From assembly GCF_004768785.1 (NCBI RefSeq), contig NZ_SRMQ01000010.1, forward strand, positions 32,062 through 96,061: a stretch of DNA of 64,000 nucleotides. The letters run 5' to 3'. Origin of the DNA: Caproiciproducens galactitolivorans. GTDB taxonomy: Bacteria; Bacillota; Clostridia; Oscillospirales; Acutalibacteraceae. The translations under genes were made by a program, and so were the position numbers. Under the pieces are notes generated by a model. The model made no database searches. It was not told the origin of the DNA and saw only the letters and a list, made by a program, of their open reading frames with translations. Positions 27,324-36,359 of this stretch are shown here, piece by piece. Numbering within the stretch: position 1 is the first letter of the stretch; each line of letters begins with the position of its first letter.

Positions 27324-27360
27324 CTTGTAAAGTATATACCTAATATAACGCTTTGTAAAG
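27324..27360 (-). promoter_or_regulatory. Promoter and probable operator of the XRE gene
   Basis: On the minus strand, TTTACA (complement of 27354-27359) and TATACT (complement of 27331-27336) are 17 bases apart. Direct repeats CTTGTAAAG (27324-27332) and TTTGTAAAG (27352-27360) cover the two promoter boxes, as expected for an autorepressor. Confidence 0.6.
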
Positions 27361-27450
27361 CCGCTAGATATCGTGTCTAGTTTGAAAATCCCTCCATTAT
27401 CTTGATCCTGAAGCTATAAATCGATTTTATCATATAAAAGGAGACTTGTT

Positions 27451-28155
27451 ATGAAGTCCTATACAATCCATTTTATCCGTCATGGCCTTACAGAAGGAAA
27501 CCTTCTGGGACAGTATATCGGCAGTACGGATCTGCCGCTTGCAGACGAAGGAGTCGCGCAGCTTGAAAATTTGAAGCGGCTCTATACGTATCCCAAAGCG
27601 CAGCTTTACTATTGCAGCCCGATGCTGCGCTGCATTCAGACCCTCCGCATTTTGTACCCGGAGGCGCAGCCGATGCTGGTGGACGATTTGCGCGAATGTG
27701 ATTTTGGTGATTGGGAAGGAAAGACCGCGGAGGAAATCGCCGCGCAGGACGAGCACTTTTCCGAATGGATGGAAGGCGGAAAGGCGGTGACTCCGCCGAA
27801 CGGTGAGTCCGGGGGCGCTTTTATGCAGCGTGTGTGCGCTTCGTTCGAAAGGATTGTGGAAAGCATGCTGCGTTCCGGAATGGACAGCGCTGTTATTGTG
27901 ACCCACGGCGGCACAATTATGTCAATCCTTTCTACATACGGCCTTCCGAAGGCCAATTTCTACGACTGGATGACGGAGAGCGGATGCGGCTATTCCCTGC
28001 GCATTACGCCGGGCCTGTGGATGCGTTCCATGGTTGCCGAAGTGTACGACACCATTCCTCCAAGGGAAGTGCCCACGCCGGACGACGGCAGGATGGTGAT
28101 TGACCTGGCCCGTGAAGCTGCCGACAGGGCATACGGCAAAAAAGAGGGAAAATAA
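27451..28155 (+). CDS. Histidine phosphatase family protein
   Basis: Phosphoglycerate-mutase-like phosphatase of 234 residues. The catalytic RHG motif is FIRHGLTEGN (about residues 8-17), the second arginine lies in YYCSPMLRCIQT, the acidic residue in ECDFGDWEGKT and the second histidine in VIVTHGGTIM. The family includes cobalamin/alpha-ribazole phosphatases and broad phosphatases; the substrate cannot be read from the sequence. AAGGAGA precedes ATG 27451. Monocistronic by context. Confidence 0.85.
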   Translation: MKSYTIHFIRHGLTEGNLLGQYIGSTDLPLADEGVAQLENLKRLYTYPKAQLYYCSPMLRCIQTLRILYPEAQPMLVDDLRECDFGDWEGKTAEEIAAQDEHFSEWMEGGKAVTPPNGESGGAFMQRVCASFERIVESMLRSGMDSAVIVTHGGTIMSILSTYGLPKANFYDWMTESGCGYSLRITPGLWMRSMVAEVYDTIPPREVPTPDDGRMVIDLAREAADRAYGKKEGK

Positions 28156-28163
28156 AAAAGTCC

Positions 28164-28192
28164 TTGACAACCGGCAAAGCATAAAATATAAT
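28164..28192 (+). promoter_or_regulatory. Promoter of the leucine T-box transcript
   Basis: TTGACA (28164-28169) and TATAAT (28187-28192) separated by 17 bases: a consensus promoter, suited to a transcript controlled by attenuation. Confidence 0.9.
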
Positions 28193-28199
28193 AATAAAT

Positions 28200-28482
28200 A
28201 ATTTAATATGCTACAAAGGCAAAGAAGGGAATAAGACACAGGCGGAAGCATTGCAGAGAACCGGCGGAAAGGTGCGAGCCGGTGCGGAATCTTGTGTGTA
28301 TAGCTCATCCCGGAGCCTCCGTCTTCGAAAGGAAAGCATTAGAAGCGGACGCAGCGGCAGCGTTACAGGCCGGAGCCTTGTTGGAGGCTTACAGAGGGTT
28401 CCTTTTCGGAACTGAATTTGGGTGGTACCGCGGATAAGTTTATTCGCCCCGAGCACAGCTAGAGCTGTGTTCGGGGCTTTTG
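28200..28482 (+). ncRNA. T-box leader, probably leucine-specific
   Basis: The conserved T-box GGGTGGTACCGCGG lies at about 28420-28434 after a long structured leader, and the terminator hairpin CGCCCCGAGCACAGC/GCTGTGTTCGGGGC with a T run lies at 28445-28482. Uncharged tRNA pairing with the T-box bulge should favour the antiterminator. A CTC near 28304 could be the specifier codon, which fits leucine and the downstream leuA. The specifier assignment is inference. Confidence 0.88.
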
Positions 28483-28546
28483 TTTTCCTGGTTCCCGTTG
28501 TTTTTTGTGGTAAACGCGAAGAAAACGAACAAAGGAGTGTTTGACG

Positions 28547-30268
28547 ATGTATGAAGGCTGCAAAAAGTATATTCCGTTCCAGCCGATCCACCTGCCGGAC
28601 CGCCAATGGCCCGACAAAATTATCCGGGAAGCGCCGGTTTGGTGTAGTGTGGACCTGCGCGACGGCAATCAGGCGCTGATCGATCCAATGAATTTAGAGG
28701 AAAAGCTGCTGTTTTTCCAGACGCTTGTTGACATCGGTTTTAAGGAAATTGAAGTCGGATTCCCTTCCGCTTCGGAAACGGAATATGAAATCCTGCGGAC
28801 GCTGATCGAGCGCGATCTCATCCCGGACGATGTGACCATACAGGTGCTTGTCCAGGCAAGACCGCATCTGATTCAGAAAACCTTTGAGGCGATTCAAGGC
28901 GCAAAGAATGTCATTGTGCATTTTTACAATTCCACGTCGACCCTCCAGCGCAAGGTCGTTTTCAAAACGGATATGCAGGGCGTTATTGACATAGCTGTGG
29001 AGGGCGCCAAGCTGATTAAGGAACTAACCGAGGCGGAAATCCGGAAAAGCGGGGCGAATATCCGCTTTGAATATTCACCGGAGAGCTTTTCCGGAACGGA
29101 AATCGAAAATTCGGTCCTGATCTGTGAAAAGGTGATGGAAGCGCTTGGCTCGACGCCGGAAAACAAGCTGATTTTAAATCTTCCTAATACGGTGGAAATG
29201 GCGACCCCGAACTGCTATGCCGACCAGATTGAATATTTCTGCCGCCATCTGAAAAACCGGGAGAGCGCGATCATCAGCATCCATCCGCACAACGACCGCG
29301 GAACGGCTACGGCGGCTACCGAGCTCGGAATCATGGCCGGGGCGGAGCGGGTGGAAGGTACGCTGTTCGGCAACGGGGAACGCACCGGAAACGCGGATAT
29401 CATGGTCGTTGCCATGAACATGTATTCACAGGGCGTTGACCCGAAGCTTGATTTTTTCCATATACATGACATTCGTGAAATATACGAGAAATGCACGAAG
29501 ATGAAAGTGCATGAGCGCCACCCCTACGCAGGCGACCTGGTGTTTACGGCGTTTTCCGGTTCGCATCAGGACGCGATCAAAAAAGGCGTGGACTATATGA
29601 CGAAAAGCGGGACGCCATACTGGGAAGTGCCGTACCTTCCGATCAATCCGGCGGATGTGGGCCGCGAATACGAGCCGATTATCCGCATCAACAGCCAGTC
29701 CGGAAAGGGCGGGGCGGCGTTCGTTATGCAGCAGTATTTTGGCTACGAGTTGCCGAAAGCAATGCATCCGGAATTCGGCGCGATGGTCAAGACCGCCTGC
29801 GACGAAACGGGACGCGAGCTTCGCCCGCAGGAAATTTTCGATATTTTCCGCCGCGCGTATCTGGAAGTCGACTACCCCTATAATCTGAAAAAATATAAGC
29901 TGTATGAAGAAAACGATATTAGTGGCAACACTCAGGTGCATTTTGAAGGCGTCATCCGCTTTAAGCATGCGGACCATCCTATCAGCGCCGCGGGAAACGG
30001 CCCCATCAGCGCTTTCTTCCACGCGCTGGAAACGGTCGGCATCAAGAATTATCAATTTGTTTCCTACCGTGAGCATGCTATTTCCAGCGGCGCCGACTCG
30101 AAAGCGGTTTCCTATATCCATTTGACCGGTCCGGACGGCGAGCCGTTGTTCGGCGTCGGTATCGACAACAATATTAGCCTTGCTTCCATTAAGGGGATTA
30201 TCTGTGCAATTAACCGCGCAAAGAACGCAGCAAACAATTCTGGAGGGGATACCAATGAAAACGTATAA
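28547..30268 (+). CDS. leuA: 2-isopropylmalate synthase, LeuA2 type
   Basis: First committed step of leucine synthesis: acetyl-CoA plus 2-oxoisovalerate. The DRE-TIM barrel has [14 protein letters not shown] (about residues 34-47) and the [12 protein letters not shown] metal-binding motif; the C-terminal third carries the regulatory allosteric domain. Its 573 residues and N-terminal extension mark the longer LeuA2 class, as in corynebacteria and yeast. A TTG at 28541 is in frame, but AAAGGAG nine bases before ATG 28547 decides the start. Its end overlaps leuB by 14 bases. Confidence 0.95.
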   Translation: MYEGCKKYIPFQPIHLPDRQWPDKIIREAPVWCSVDLRDGNQALIDPMNLEEKLLFFQTLVDIGFKEIEVGFPSASETEYEILRTLIERDLIPDDVTIQVLVQARPHLIQKTFEAIQGAKNVIVHFYNSTSTLQRKVVFKTDMQGVIDIAVEGAKLIKELTEAEIRKSGANIRFEYSPESFSGTEIENSVLICEKVMEALGSTPENKLILNLPNTVEMATPNCYADQIEYFCRHLKNRESAIISIHPHNDRGTATAATELGIMAGAERVEGTLFGNGERTGNADIMVVAMNMYSQGVDPKLDFFHIHDIREIYEKCTKMKVHERHPYAGDLVFTAFSGSHQDAIKKGVDYMTKSGTPYWEVPYLPINPADVGREYEPIIRINSQSGKGGAAFVMQQYFGYELPKAMHPEFGAMVKTACDETGRELRPQEIFDIFRRAYLEVDYPYNLKKYKLYEENDISGNTQVHFEGVIRFKHADHPISAAGNGPISAFFHALETVGIKNYQFVSYREHAISSGADSKAVSYIHLTGPDGEPLFGVGIDNNISLASIKGIICAINRAKNAANNSGGDTNENV

Positions 30269-31328
30269 AATTGTACTGTTAAAAGGGGACGGAATCGGGC
30301 CGGAAATCGTAACGCAGGCGGTAAAGGTTTTAAACCGGGCTGCGGAAAAATTCGGCTTTGCGATATCCTACGACGAAGCGCTGCTGGGTGGCTGCGCAAT
30401 TGATGCGACCGGCGTTCCGCTTCCGCAGGAAACCATTGATAAATGCAAAGCGGCGGATTCCACGCTGCTGGGGGCGGTCGGCGGGCCGAAATGGGATGGC
30501 ATGCCTGGCAATTTAAGGCCGGAAGCGGGTCTTTTAGGCATCCGCGGCGCGCTGGGCTTGTACGCAAATCTTCGCCCGGCTGTCATTTTCAAGCCGCTTC
30601 GAGAGGCTTCGCCGCTGAAAACGGAGATTATCGGGGATAACCTTGACATCCTGGTCGTGCGCGAGCTGACCGGCGGGATTTACTTTGGGGAACATGGCAA
30701 AAAGACGGTAAACGGCGCGGAGGCCGCCTACGATACGGAAATATACTCTGTTCCGGAAATTGAGCGTATTGCGCGCGTAGGCTTTGAAATGGCTTCGAAA
30801 CGCGACGGTAGGCTTTGCAGCGTAGATAAGGCAAATGTGCTGGAATCTTCCCGTCTTTGGAGAAAAACGGTTGCACGGATCGGCAAAGAGGAGTATCCTA
30901 ATATAGAGTTGTCCAATCTTTATGTGGACAATTGCGCGATGCAGCTTGTTCGCAATCCGAAGCAGTTCGATGTGATTGTGACTTCGAATATCTTCGGCGA
31001 TATTCTATCCGACGAGGCTTCGATGATCAGCGGTTCCATCGGGATGCTGCCTTCCGCAAGCCTTGGCGCCGGAAAGGCGGGGCTGTATGAGCCTGTGCAC
31101 GGTTCCGCGCCCGACATCGCCGGAACGGGAACGGCAAATCCGCTCGCGACCATTCTTTCTGCCGCAATGATGCTCCGCTATTCGCTGGAAGAATACGAAG
31201 CCGCCGACGCCATTGAAAATGCCGTTTGCGAAATTCTGAAAACAGCTCGCACGCCGGACATTTATACCGAAGGCATGCAGAAGGTAACCTGTGAAGAAAT
31301 GGGCGATCTTGTCTGCAAAATACTTTAA
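30255..31328 (+). CDS. leuB: 3-isopropylmalate dehydrogenase
   Basis: Oxidises and decarboxylates 3-isopropylmalate with NAD. Begins [16 protein letters not shown] and contains [26 protein letters not shown] and the [15 protein letters not shown] cofactor motif. 357 residues, full length. The start ATG 30255 has TGGAGGGG just upstream and lies inside the end of leuA, so translation is coupled. leuC and leuD are not in the window. Confidence 0.96.
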   Translation: MKTYKIVLLKGDGIGPEIVTQAVKVLNRAAEKFGFAISYDEALLGGCAIDATGVPLPQETIDKCKAADSTLLGAVGGPKWDGMPGNLRPEAGLLGIRGALGLYANLRPAVIFKPLREASPLKTEIIGDNLDILVVRELTGGIYFGEHGKKTVNGAEAAYDTEIYSVPEIERIARVGFEMASKRDGRLCSVDKANVLESSRLWRKTVARIGKEEYPNIELSNLYVDNCAMQLVRNPKQFDVIVTSNIFGDILSDEASMISGSIGMLPSASLGAGKAGLYEPVHGSAPDIAGTGTANPLATILSAAMMLRYSLEEYEAADAIENAVCEILKTARTPDIYTEGMQKVTCEEMGDLVCKIL

Positions 31329-31382
31329 TATCTGTATATTATAGCAATAATTATACAAATAGTATTACATTTGGAGAGAAAG

Positions 31383-32102
31383 ATGCAGCAAAATGAGACA
31401 CTCACCTTTCAAAAAGGGCTGAAAGACGGTTTACCCATCTGCCTTGGCTATATCAGCGTTTCGTTCGCGTTTGGCATGATGGCGACGCAGGGAGGGCTGC
31501 CTGTTTGGGTCGCGCTCCTGATATCCATGACCAATCTGACCAGCGCCGGGCAGTTTGCGGGAACGCAGTTGATCCTGACAGGGGGGCTGTACATAGAAAT
31601 TGCGGTAACAACTTTTGTCATTAATATCCGCTATATGTTGATGTCGCTTTCCTTATCGCAAAAGGTGGACGAAACCATGACGTCCTTACAGCGGTTTGTG
31701 CTTTCCTTCGGCGTTACCGACGAGGTTTTTGCGGTTGCCATGCAGCAGAAGGGGAATATCAACGCGCGGTACTTTTCCGGGTTGATCGCTGCACCTTATG
31801 CCGGCTGGACGCTCGGGACGTTTTTGGGCGCTGCCGCAACCGGCCTTTTGCCAGGATGCGTGCGCACCGCGCTTGGAATCGCCATTTACGGTATGTTCAT
31901 CGCCATTATTATCCCGCCCGCAAAAAAGGCGAAGCCGATTGCAAAGGTGATTCTGTTTACCATCGTACTGAGCTGCATTTTCAAGTGGGCTCCGTATTTA
32001 AACCGGATTTCCAGCGGCTGGGTAATCATTGTGTGTGCGGTGATCGCTTCGGCCTTTGCCGCTTTGCGCTATCCGGTTCATGAGGCGGAGGTGCAGGAAT
32101 GA
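31383..32102 (+). CDS. azlC: Branched-chain amino acid exporter, large subunit
   Basis: AzlC/BrnF-family membrane protein, about 239 residues with seven or so membrane segments. It begins with the family start FQKGLKDGLPICLGYISVSFAFG, and has TSAGQFAGTQLI and NIRYMLMSLSLSQK. With AzlD it forms a branched-chain amino acid exporter. The frame opens at TTG 31371, but GGAGAG before ATG 31383 is the better start. It lies 54 bases after leuB without a clear terminator, so it may share the T-box transcript. Confidence 0.9.
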   Translation: MQQNETLTFQKGLKDGLPICLGYISVSFAFGMMATQGGLPVWVALLISMTNLTSAGQFAGTQLILTGGLYIEIAVTTFVINIRYMLMSLSLSQKVDETMTSLQRFVLSFGVTDEVFAVAMQQKGNINARYFSGLIAAPYAGWTLGTFLGAAATGLLPGCVRTALGIAIYGMFIAIIIPPAKKAKPIAKVILFTIVLSCIFKWAPYLNRISSGWVIIVCAVIASAFAALRYPVHEAEVQE

Positions 32103-32422
32103 ATTATACGAGGATTTTAACCTGCATTTTTATCATGGCGTTTGTAACGTATATCATCCGCATGCTGCCGCTTGCCATTTTTAAGAAGAAAATTAATAAC
32201 CGTTTTGTGAAGTCCTTCCTGGCGTATGTCCCTTATTCGGTGCTTGCGGCAATGACTTTCCCCGAAATTCTGTATTCCACCGCGAATTTGTATTCGGCAT
32301 GTATCGGGCTTGCCGCCGCGCTTTTTCTTGCTTACCATGGCCGGGGGCTATTAACGGTTGCGCTGGGCTCCGCCGGTGCGGTTTTTGTTGCGGAACAGAT
32401 TCTTCATGTTATCGTGAAATAA
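32099..32422 (+). CDS. azlD: Branched-chain amino acid exporter, small subunit
   Basis: 107 residues, AzlD/BrnE-like, with three or four membrane segments and the family motif YIIRMLPLAIFKKKI...FLAYVPYSVLAAMTFPEIL. Its ATG overlaps the azlC stop by four bases (ATGA), the usual translational coupling of this pair. Confidence 0.9.
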   Translation: MNYTRILTCIFIMAFVTYIIRMLPLAIFKKKINNRFVKSFLAYVPYSVLAAMTFPEILYSTANLYSACIGLAAALFLAYHGRGLLTVALGSAGAVFVAEQILHVIVK

Positions 32423-32438
32423 GCAATAAAATAATTCA

Positions 32439-32466
32439 CGCCGCTGCAAATGCAGCGGCGTTTTTT
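32439..32466 (+). terminator. Terminator of the leu-azl block
   Basis: CGCCGCTGCA and TGCAGCGGCG pair around AA and are followed by TTTTTT. Confidence 0.92.
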
Positions 32467-32531
32467 CAACAGACGGCAAAGTTGTAGGTGCTTAGCATTG
32501 ACAATAATAATTTCAGCAATTTCTCTATGCA

Positions 32532-33020
32532 CTAATAACCGAATTTTCCAGTCAGCGATTCATCGTTTTCAATCCATTCCTCCACATAGACCGAGGAAAA
32601 AGTATTTTTCGTGTTCCGCGCAACAACCCGCGTAATTCCCGCGTTGATAATCATTCGTTTGCACATGGAACAGGGGGAAGCATTTTCTACGTAATTGCCG
32701 GTTTTCATGTCGCGGCCCACCAGATAGAGCGTACTGCCGATCATATCGCGCCGGGAAGCGCTGATGATGGCATTGGCTTCCGCGTGGACGGAGCGGCAAA
32801 GCTCGTAGCGCTCGCCGCGGGGAATGTTCAATGATTCACGCACGCAGACTCCCGTGTCGATGCAGTTGCGGCGGCCGCGCGGCGCACCGGTGTAGCCGGA
32901 AGAAACGATTTCGTCGTGTTGTACGATAATCGCGCCGAAATTCCGACGCAGGCAGGTTCCGCGTTCCAGTACAGTTTCCGCAATATCAAGATAATAATTT
33001 TCTTTATCAGTACGAGTCAT
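32532..33020 (-). CDS. dCMP deaminase (ComEB-like)
   Basis: Zinc-dependent deoxycytidylate deaminase feeding dTTP synthesis. The zinc and catalytic motifs are SVHAEANAI (His and Glu, about residues 71-79) and ASPCSMCKRMI (two Cys, about 110-120). TGAPRGRRNC is also a typical segment. About 162 residues from ATG 33020, which has GGGAGG upstream; the longer frame to 33071 has no such site. Confidence 0.9.
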   Translation of the reverse strand: MTRTDKENYYLDIAETVLERGTCLRRNFGAIIVQHDEIVSSGYTGAPRGRRNCIDTGVCVRESLNIPRGERYELCRSVHAEANAIISASRRDMIGSTLYLVGRDMKTGNYVENASPCSMCKRMIINAGITRVVARNTKNTFSSVYVEEWIENDESLTGKFGY

Positions 33021-33197
33021 TCTGATACCTCCCGCTCTTTTATAACCAATTCTATCATATTGTATTTTCAATGGATAATCAATGGAATTGTGCGAATTTA
33101 TATGATATAATCTTAAATCGAGATAAAAGAGATTTCCTTTCGGAACAGTCAGTAGCTGGCGGGAAGTTTCCGAACTGATAGATACGGAGAAATAAAA

Positions 33198-34055
33198 ATG
33201 AATTTATGGGATATGAATACAATAAAGGGTGTGCTGTCGCGCCACGGGTTTCATTTTTCCAAATCACTAGGACAGAATTTTCTCATTAACCCGGATGTTT
33301 GTCCGCATATGGCTGCCGAATGCCGTGCGGACGGCGGTGGGGTACTGGAAATTGGCCCGGGGTTGGGCATCCTGACTGTGGAACTGGCAAAAAGAGCTGC
33401 CAAAGTCGTGACCGTCGAACTGGATAAGCGTCTGCTCCCGGTTTTGGAAGAAACGCTGGCGGGTTTCAGCAATATAAAAATTATTCTTGACGATATATTA
33501 AAAACCGACCTGAAAAGGCTGATAGAAACCGAATTCCCGGGGCAGGAGATCGCCGTCTGTGCCAATCTTCCTTATTATATTACCTCGCCCGTCATTATGC
33601 GGCTTTTGGAGGAACGGCTGCCCATTCATTCCATTACGGTAATGGTGCAAAAGGAAGCGGCTCAGCGCTTTTGCGCACAGCCCGGCAGCCGCTCCTGTGG
33701 TGCGGTTAGCGCGGCTGTGCGGTATTTTGCGGAACCGGAAATCCTTTTCCAAGTGGGGCGCGAAAATTTTCACCCTCAGCCGAATGTGGATTCCACGGTG
33801 ATCCGCCTGAATGTCTTGAAGGAACCGCCCGTACACATTGATGATGAAAAGGATTTCTTCCGGGTGGTGAAGGCGGCTTTCGGCCAGCGCCGGAAAACGA
33901 TCCTCAATTCGTTGTCCTCCGGGCTTGCATTTCAACGGGAGACAATCGCTTTGGCGCTGGAACGGGCGGGAATTGCCCCCAATGCGCGGGCAGAGCAGCT
34001 TACAATGGAACAGCTTGCGGCTTTGAGTAATGAATTGTCGTCGGAAAATGAGTGA
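33198..34055 (+). CDS. rsmA: 16S rRNA dimethyladenosine transferase
   Basis: Dimethylates two adjacent adenines in the 3' hairpin of 16S rRNA during 30S maturation (KsgA). LGQNFLINPDV (about residues 25-35), the SAM-binding EIGPGLGILTVELA and the target-adenine motif NLPYYITSPVI are intact. 285 residues, full length. A small membrane-protein gene follows after 15 bases. Confidence 0.96.
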   Translation: MNLWDMNTIKGVLSRHGFHFSKSLGQNFLINPDVCPHMAAECRADGGGVLEIGPGLGILTVELAKRAAKVVTVELDKRLLPVLEETLAGFSNIKIILDDILKTDLKRLIETEFPGQEIAVCANLPYYITSPVIMRLLEERLPIHSITVMVQKEAAQRFCAQPGSRSCGAVSAAVRYFAEPEILFQVGRENFHPQPNVDSTVIRLNVLKEPPVHIDDEKDFFRVVKAAFGQRRKTILNSLSSGLAFQRETIALALERAGIAPNARAEQLTMEQLAALSNELSSENE

Positions 34056-34070
34056 AACGGAGGAATACGA

Positions 34071-34301
34071 ATGAGCGACGGGAAACTGGCAGTCCTGTTT
34101 TTTGAAGTCGGCATGGTGCTGACGCTGATTTCCATGGTGCTTGGCCCGTTCGAAATTACCGGGTGGGCGCTGGCTACGGCCGCGGTTGCCTGTGTTGTAG
34201 CCTTTAGTGGGATGTTCCTCGCGTTTGAAAGCTGGAAAGAGCCGCTCGAGGAAGAAAGGCCAAGGGAAATGAAGCAGCCGGAAAACCAGCAAAGAGAATA
34301 A
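34071..34301 (+). CDS. Small membrane protein
   Basis: 76 residues with two hydrophobic segments (about 8-28 and 33-53) and a charged Glu/Arg/Lys-rich tail. No family recognised. GGAGG precedes ATG 34071; it is probably co-transcribed with rsmA and ends at a terminator. Confidence 0.6.
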   Translation: MSDGKLAVLFFEVGMVLTLISMVLGPFEITGWALATAAVACVVAFSGMFLAFESWKEPLEEERPREMKQPENQQRE

Positions 34302-34344
34302 AAAAGACCGGTCGGAGCGATAAAACTTCCGATCGATCTTTTTT
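34301..34344 (+). terminator. Terminator after the rsmA pair
   Basis: AAAAAGACCGGTCGGA and TCCGATCGATCTTTTTT pair with small mismatches. Confidence 0.8.
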
Positions 34345-34451
34345 ATAGTAATTTCTCAATTGAAAAAGTATTGCATTATATTCAAAAAAATATGTCATTT
34401 TATAATAAATTACAATTTTCCAATTTATCGAGGGGACATACTTAAAATGTC

Positions 34452-35001
34452 ATGAAAAACCATCACCCTTGTATCTTTAATGCTAAGTATGGCTATGATG
34501 ATAAGCGCTAAGAAAAATAAAAATTTGTCACAAAAAAATGGCATTAGTAGTGCTAAAGCAAGACTGATTGATAAGGCTACTGGAGAAATTATAAACTTAA
34601 GAATAAAAAAGATATATGAGACCGTTCTGGCCTTTCTTGATCGGATTCATCAACTGCAACTGCCACTTATGAAGTAGTCGCAAGCATACCAACAGGCATT
34701 AAAATGTCGGCTACTAGTACAACTGAAAAAAAGAGGATGTTACCGGAAGACTAAGCATGCTGGAAGTAGTGCACGGGCTTTTTCTTCGGCGACAATTCTC
34801 TTTAGTAAGAATATCCAGTATAGTATTATTCTTGGAATTCTTGTGAATGGGATTTCCTTACTTGGTTTATTGGGGAAGTTTTTTGAAGTTCTTTGCATTC
34901 AAATGTCGGTTAATTTTACCTTAATATCAATTTCTGTTATTACATATTGTTTGCTTTTCATTGTTGTGATTCATCACTCAAGAAAGCAGACCGAAAAATG
35001 A
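34452..35001 (+). pseudogene. Decayed secreted-protein and membrane-protein locus
   Basis: ATG 34452 begins MKNHHPC, but adding bases to the A run just after it would give a signal-peptide-like reading MKK...LVSLMLSMAMMISA in the frame used at 34480-34677. Further frame changes follow: a stretch reading TATYEVVASIPTGIKMSATS near 34650-34720, then a frame open from about 34741 to TGA 34999-35001 that encodes two membrane segments (ILGILVNGISLLGLLG and SISVITYCLLFIVVI). No piece has a good start of its own. It looks like a former exported protein plus membrane protein, comparable in layout to the locus at 25627-26517 but without clear sequence similarity. Confidence 0.5.
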
Positions 35002-35067
35002 TAGAAATTAATTAGGATATAATTACCTCTCGTTGAAATTTAGTGTGTTCCAATTAAGAATATTTTA

Positions 35068-35097
35068 AAAGCAGCAGGGCTTTTTCTCTGCTGCTTT
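35068..35097. terminator. Bidirectional terminator between the decayed locus and the methyltransferase
   Basis: AAAGCAGCAG and CTGCTGCTTT pair perfectly around a 10-base loop; T-rich on both sides. It closes the minus-strand block. Confidence 0.75.
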
Positions 35098-35102
35098 CTT
35101 AA

Positions 35103-36329
35103 TTAATAAATGATCGCGCCGTATTTTGTGGCGAGCGGTTCCAATAGTTCGGTTTCAATAGAACACGTTGAGTCAATGATGAGCCGCCCCTGGAAATAAC
35201 GCAGCGCTGCATCGAGCACCGGAAGGCTGTCACAGTGCACGGCAATCGGCAGGCGCGTCATGGTGCTGTTTTCGCAAAGGAGCATGGCGTCGTCCAGGCT
35301 GTTTATTTTCACCAAAGCGGCGTTTGACCGCTCGTCGTCCAAATCAATCAGGTCGTCGCCCAGAGAGCTGGTGCACGAAAGCGGTTCGCTGAACAAAATG
35401 TCGTCACCGAGGAAGAACGCTTCGCGCTCATTTGCGGCGGCATAGCAGTCGGGCTCCGGGGACTCGGGCAAAGGTCCGAATTCCTTAACCACTGCGGCAA
35501 GGGCTTTGATGTGCTCCGGCGTAGCGCCGCAGCAGCCGCCCACAATCCTCGCGCCCGCCTCCATCATTTTGCGCATGGCACCGGCAAAATCCTCTGGCGT
35601 AAGAGGATTCCCGCCGAGAAGGTTCCGCATGGCAGCGCCGGTATTCGGTTTTGCAATCACCGGAACGCTTGCATGGGGAAGGATTTCTTCAATATATTCC
35701 AACATGGATTGCGGCCCGAAGGAGCAGTTCAGCCCAATGGCATCGACCCCCATTGCCTGCAGGGTAATTACTGTGGGTAGGAGGCTGCCGCCTGTCAACG
35801 TGTGGCCGCTTTCATCAATCGTGATGGTAACAAATACAGGCAGATTGGTGGTTCGCGCCGCTAAGACGGCCGCGCGCATATCCGCAAGCGAGGTCTGCGT
35901 TTCAATAATCAGAAAATCGACGCCCGCTTCGTCCAAAGCACGGATCTGTTCCCGGTAAATATCGTAAATGTCGTCAAAATCCGCATCCCCGAACGGCGGC
36001 ACGAACAGCCCAGTAGGGCATAAATCCCCGCCAACCAGCACACCGGTTGGTTTTGCTATGCTCAACGAGAGCCCGGCCAGCTTTTTATTCAGTTCAACCG
36101 CTTCGTTTTCAAATCCGTAAGCGGAAAGGCAGGCACGGTTCGCGCCGAAGGTGGGCGCGTAAATAGCCTGCGCCCCAGCGGCAATAAAGTCGCTTTGCAG
36201 CTTTAACAGCTTCTGCGGGTTTTCCGAAATCCATTTTTCCAGACAAACGCCGCTGGGCATGCCGGCAGCGGTCAGGTTGGTGGCGGTCGCACCGTCCAGC
36301 AGCATTGGCAATTTAAAAGGGAAGCTCAT
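35103..36329 (-). CDS. Homocysteine S-methyltransferase domain protein
   Basis: 408 residues. The first 290 or so form a homocysteine S-methyltransferase barrel: MLLDGATATNL near the start, GLNCSFGP (first zinc cysteine) and RIVGGCCGATPEHI (paired cysteines near 265). This equals the first domain of MetH. The last 110 residues are unlike a full pterin-binding domain and end at PLATKYGAIIY, so the protein is a short form and not a complete MetH. The methyl donor cannot be read from sequence. It is 30 bases downstream of argS on the same strand. Confidence 0.85.
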   Translation of the reverse strand: MSFPFKLPMLLDGATATNLTAAGMPSGVCLEKWISENPQKLLKLQSDFIAAGAQAIYAPTFGANRACLSAYGFENEAVELNKKLAGLSLSIAKPTGVLVGGDLCPTGLFVPPFGDADFDDIYDIYREQIRALDEAGVDFLIIETQTSLADMRAAVLAARTTNLPVFVTITIDESGHTLTGGSLLPTVITLQAMGVDAIGLNCSFGPQSMLEYIEEILPHASVPVIAKPNTGAAMRNLLGGNPLTPEDFAGAMRKMMEAGARIVGGCCGATPEHIKALAAVVKEFGPLPESPEPDCYAAANEREAFFLGDDILFSEPLSCTSSLGDDLIDLDDERSNAALVKINSLDDAMLLCENSTMTRLPIAVHCDSLPVLDAALRYFQGRLIIDSTCSIETELLEPLATKYGAIIY

Positions 36330-36359
36330 TAATTTTCATTGCTCCTATCAATATAACCG

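Noticed and set aside
33498..34292. 264-residue minus-strand frame opposite rsmA
   Set aside because: Shadow of rsmA and the small membrane gene; His/Arg/Pro-rich composition typical of antisense frames.
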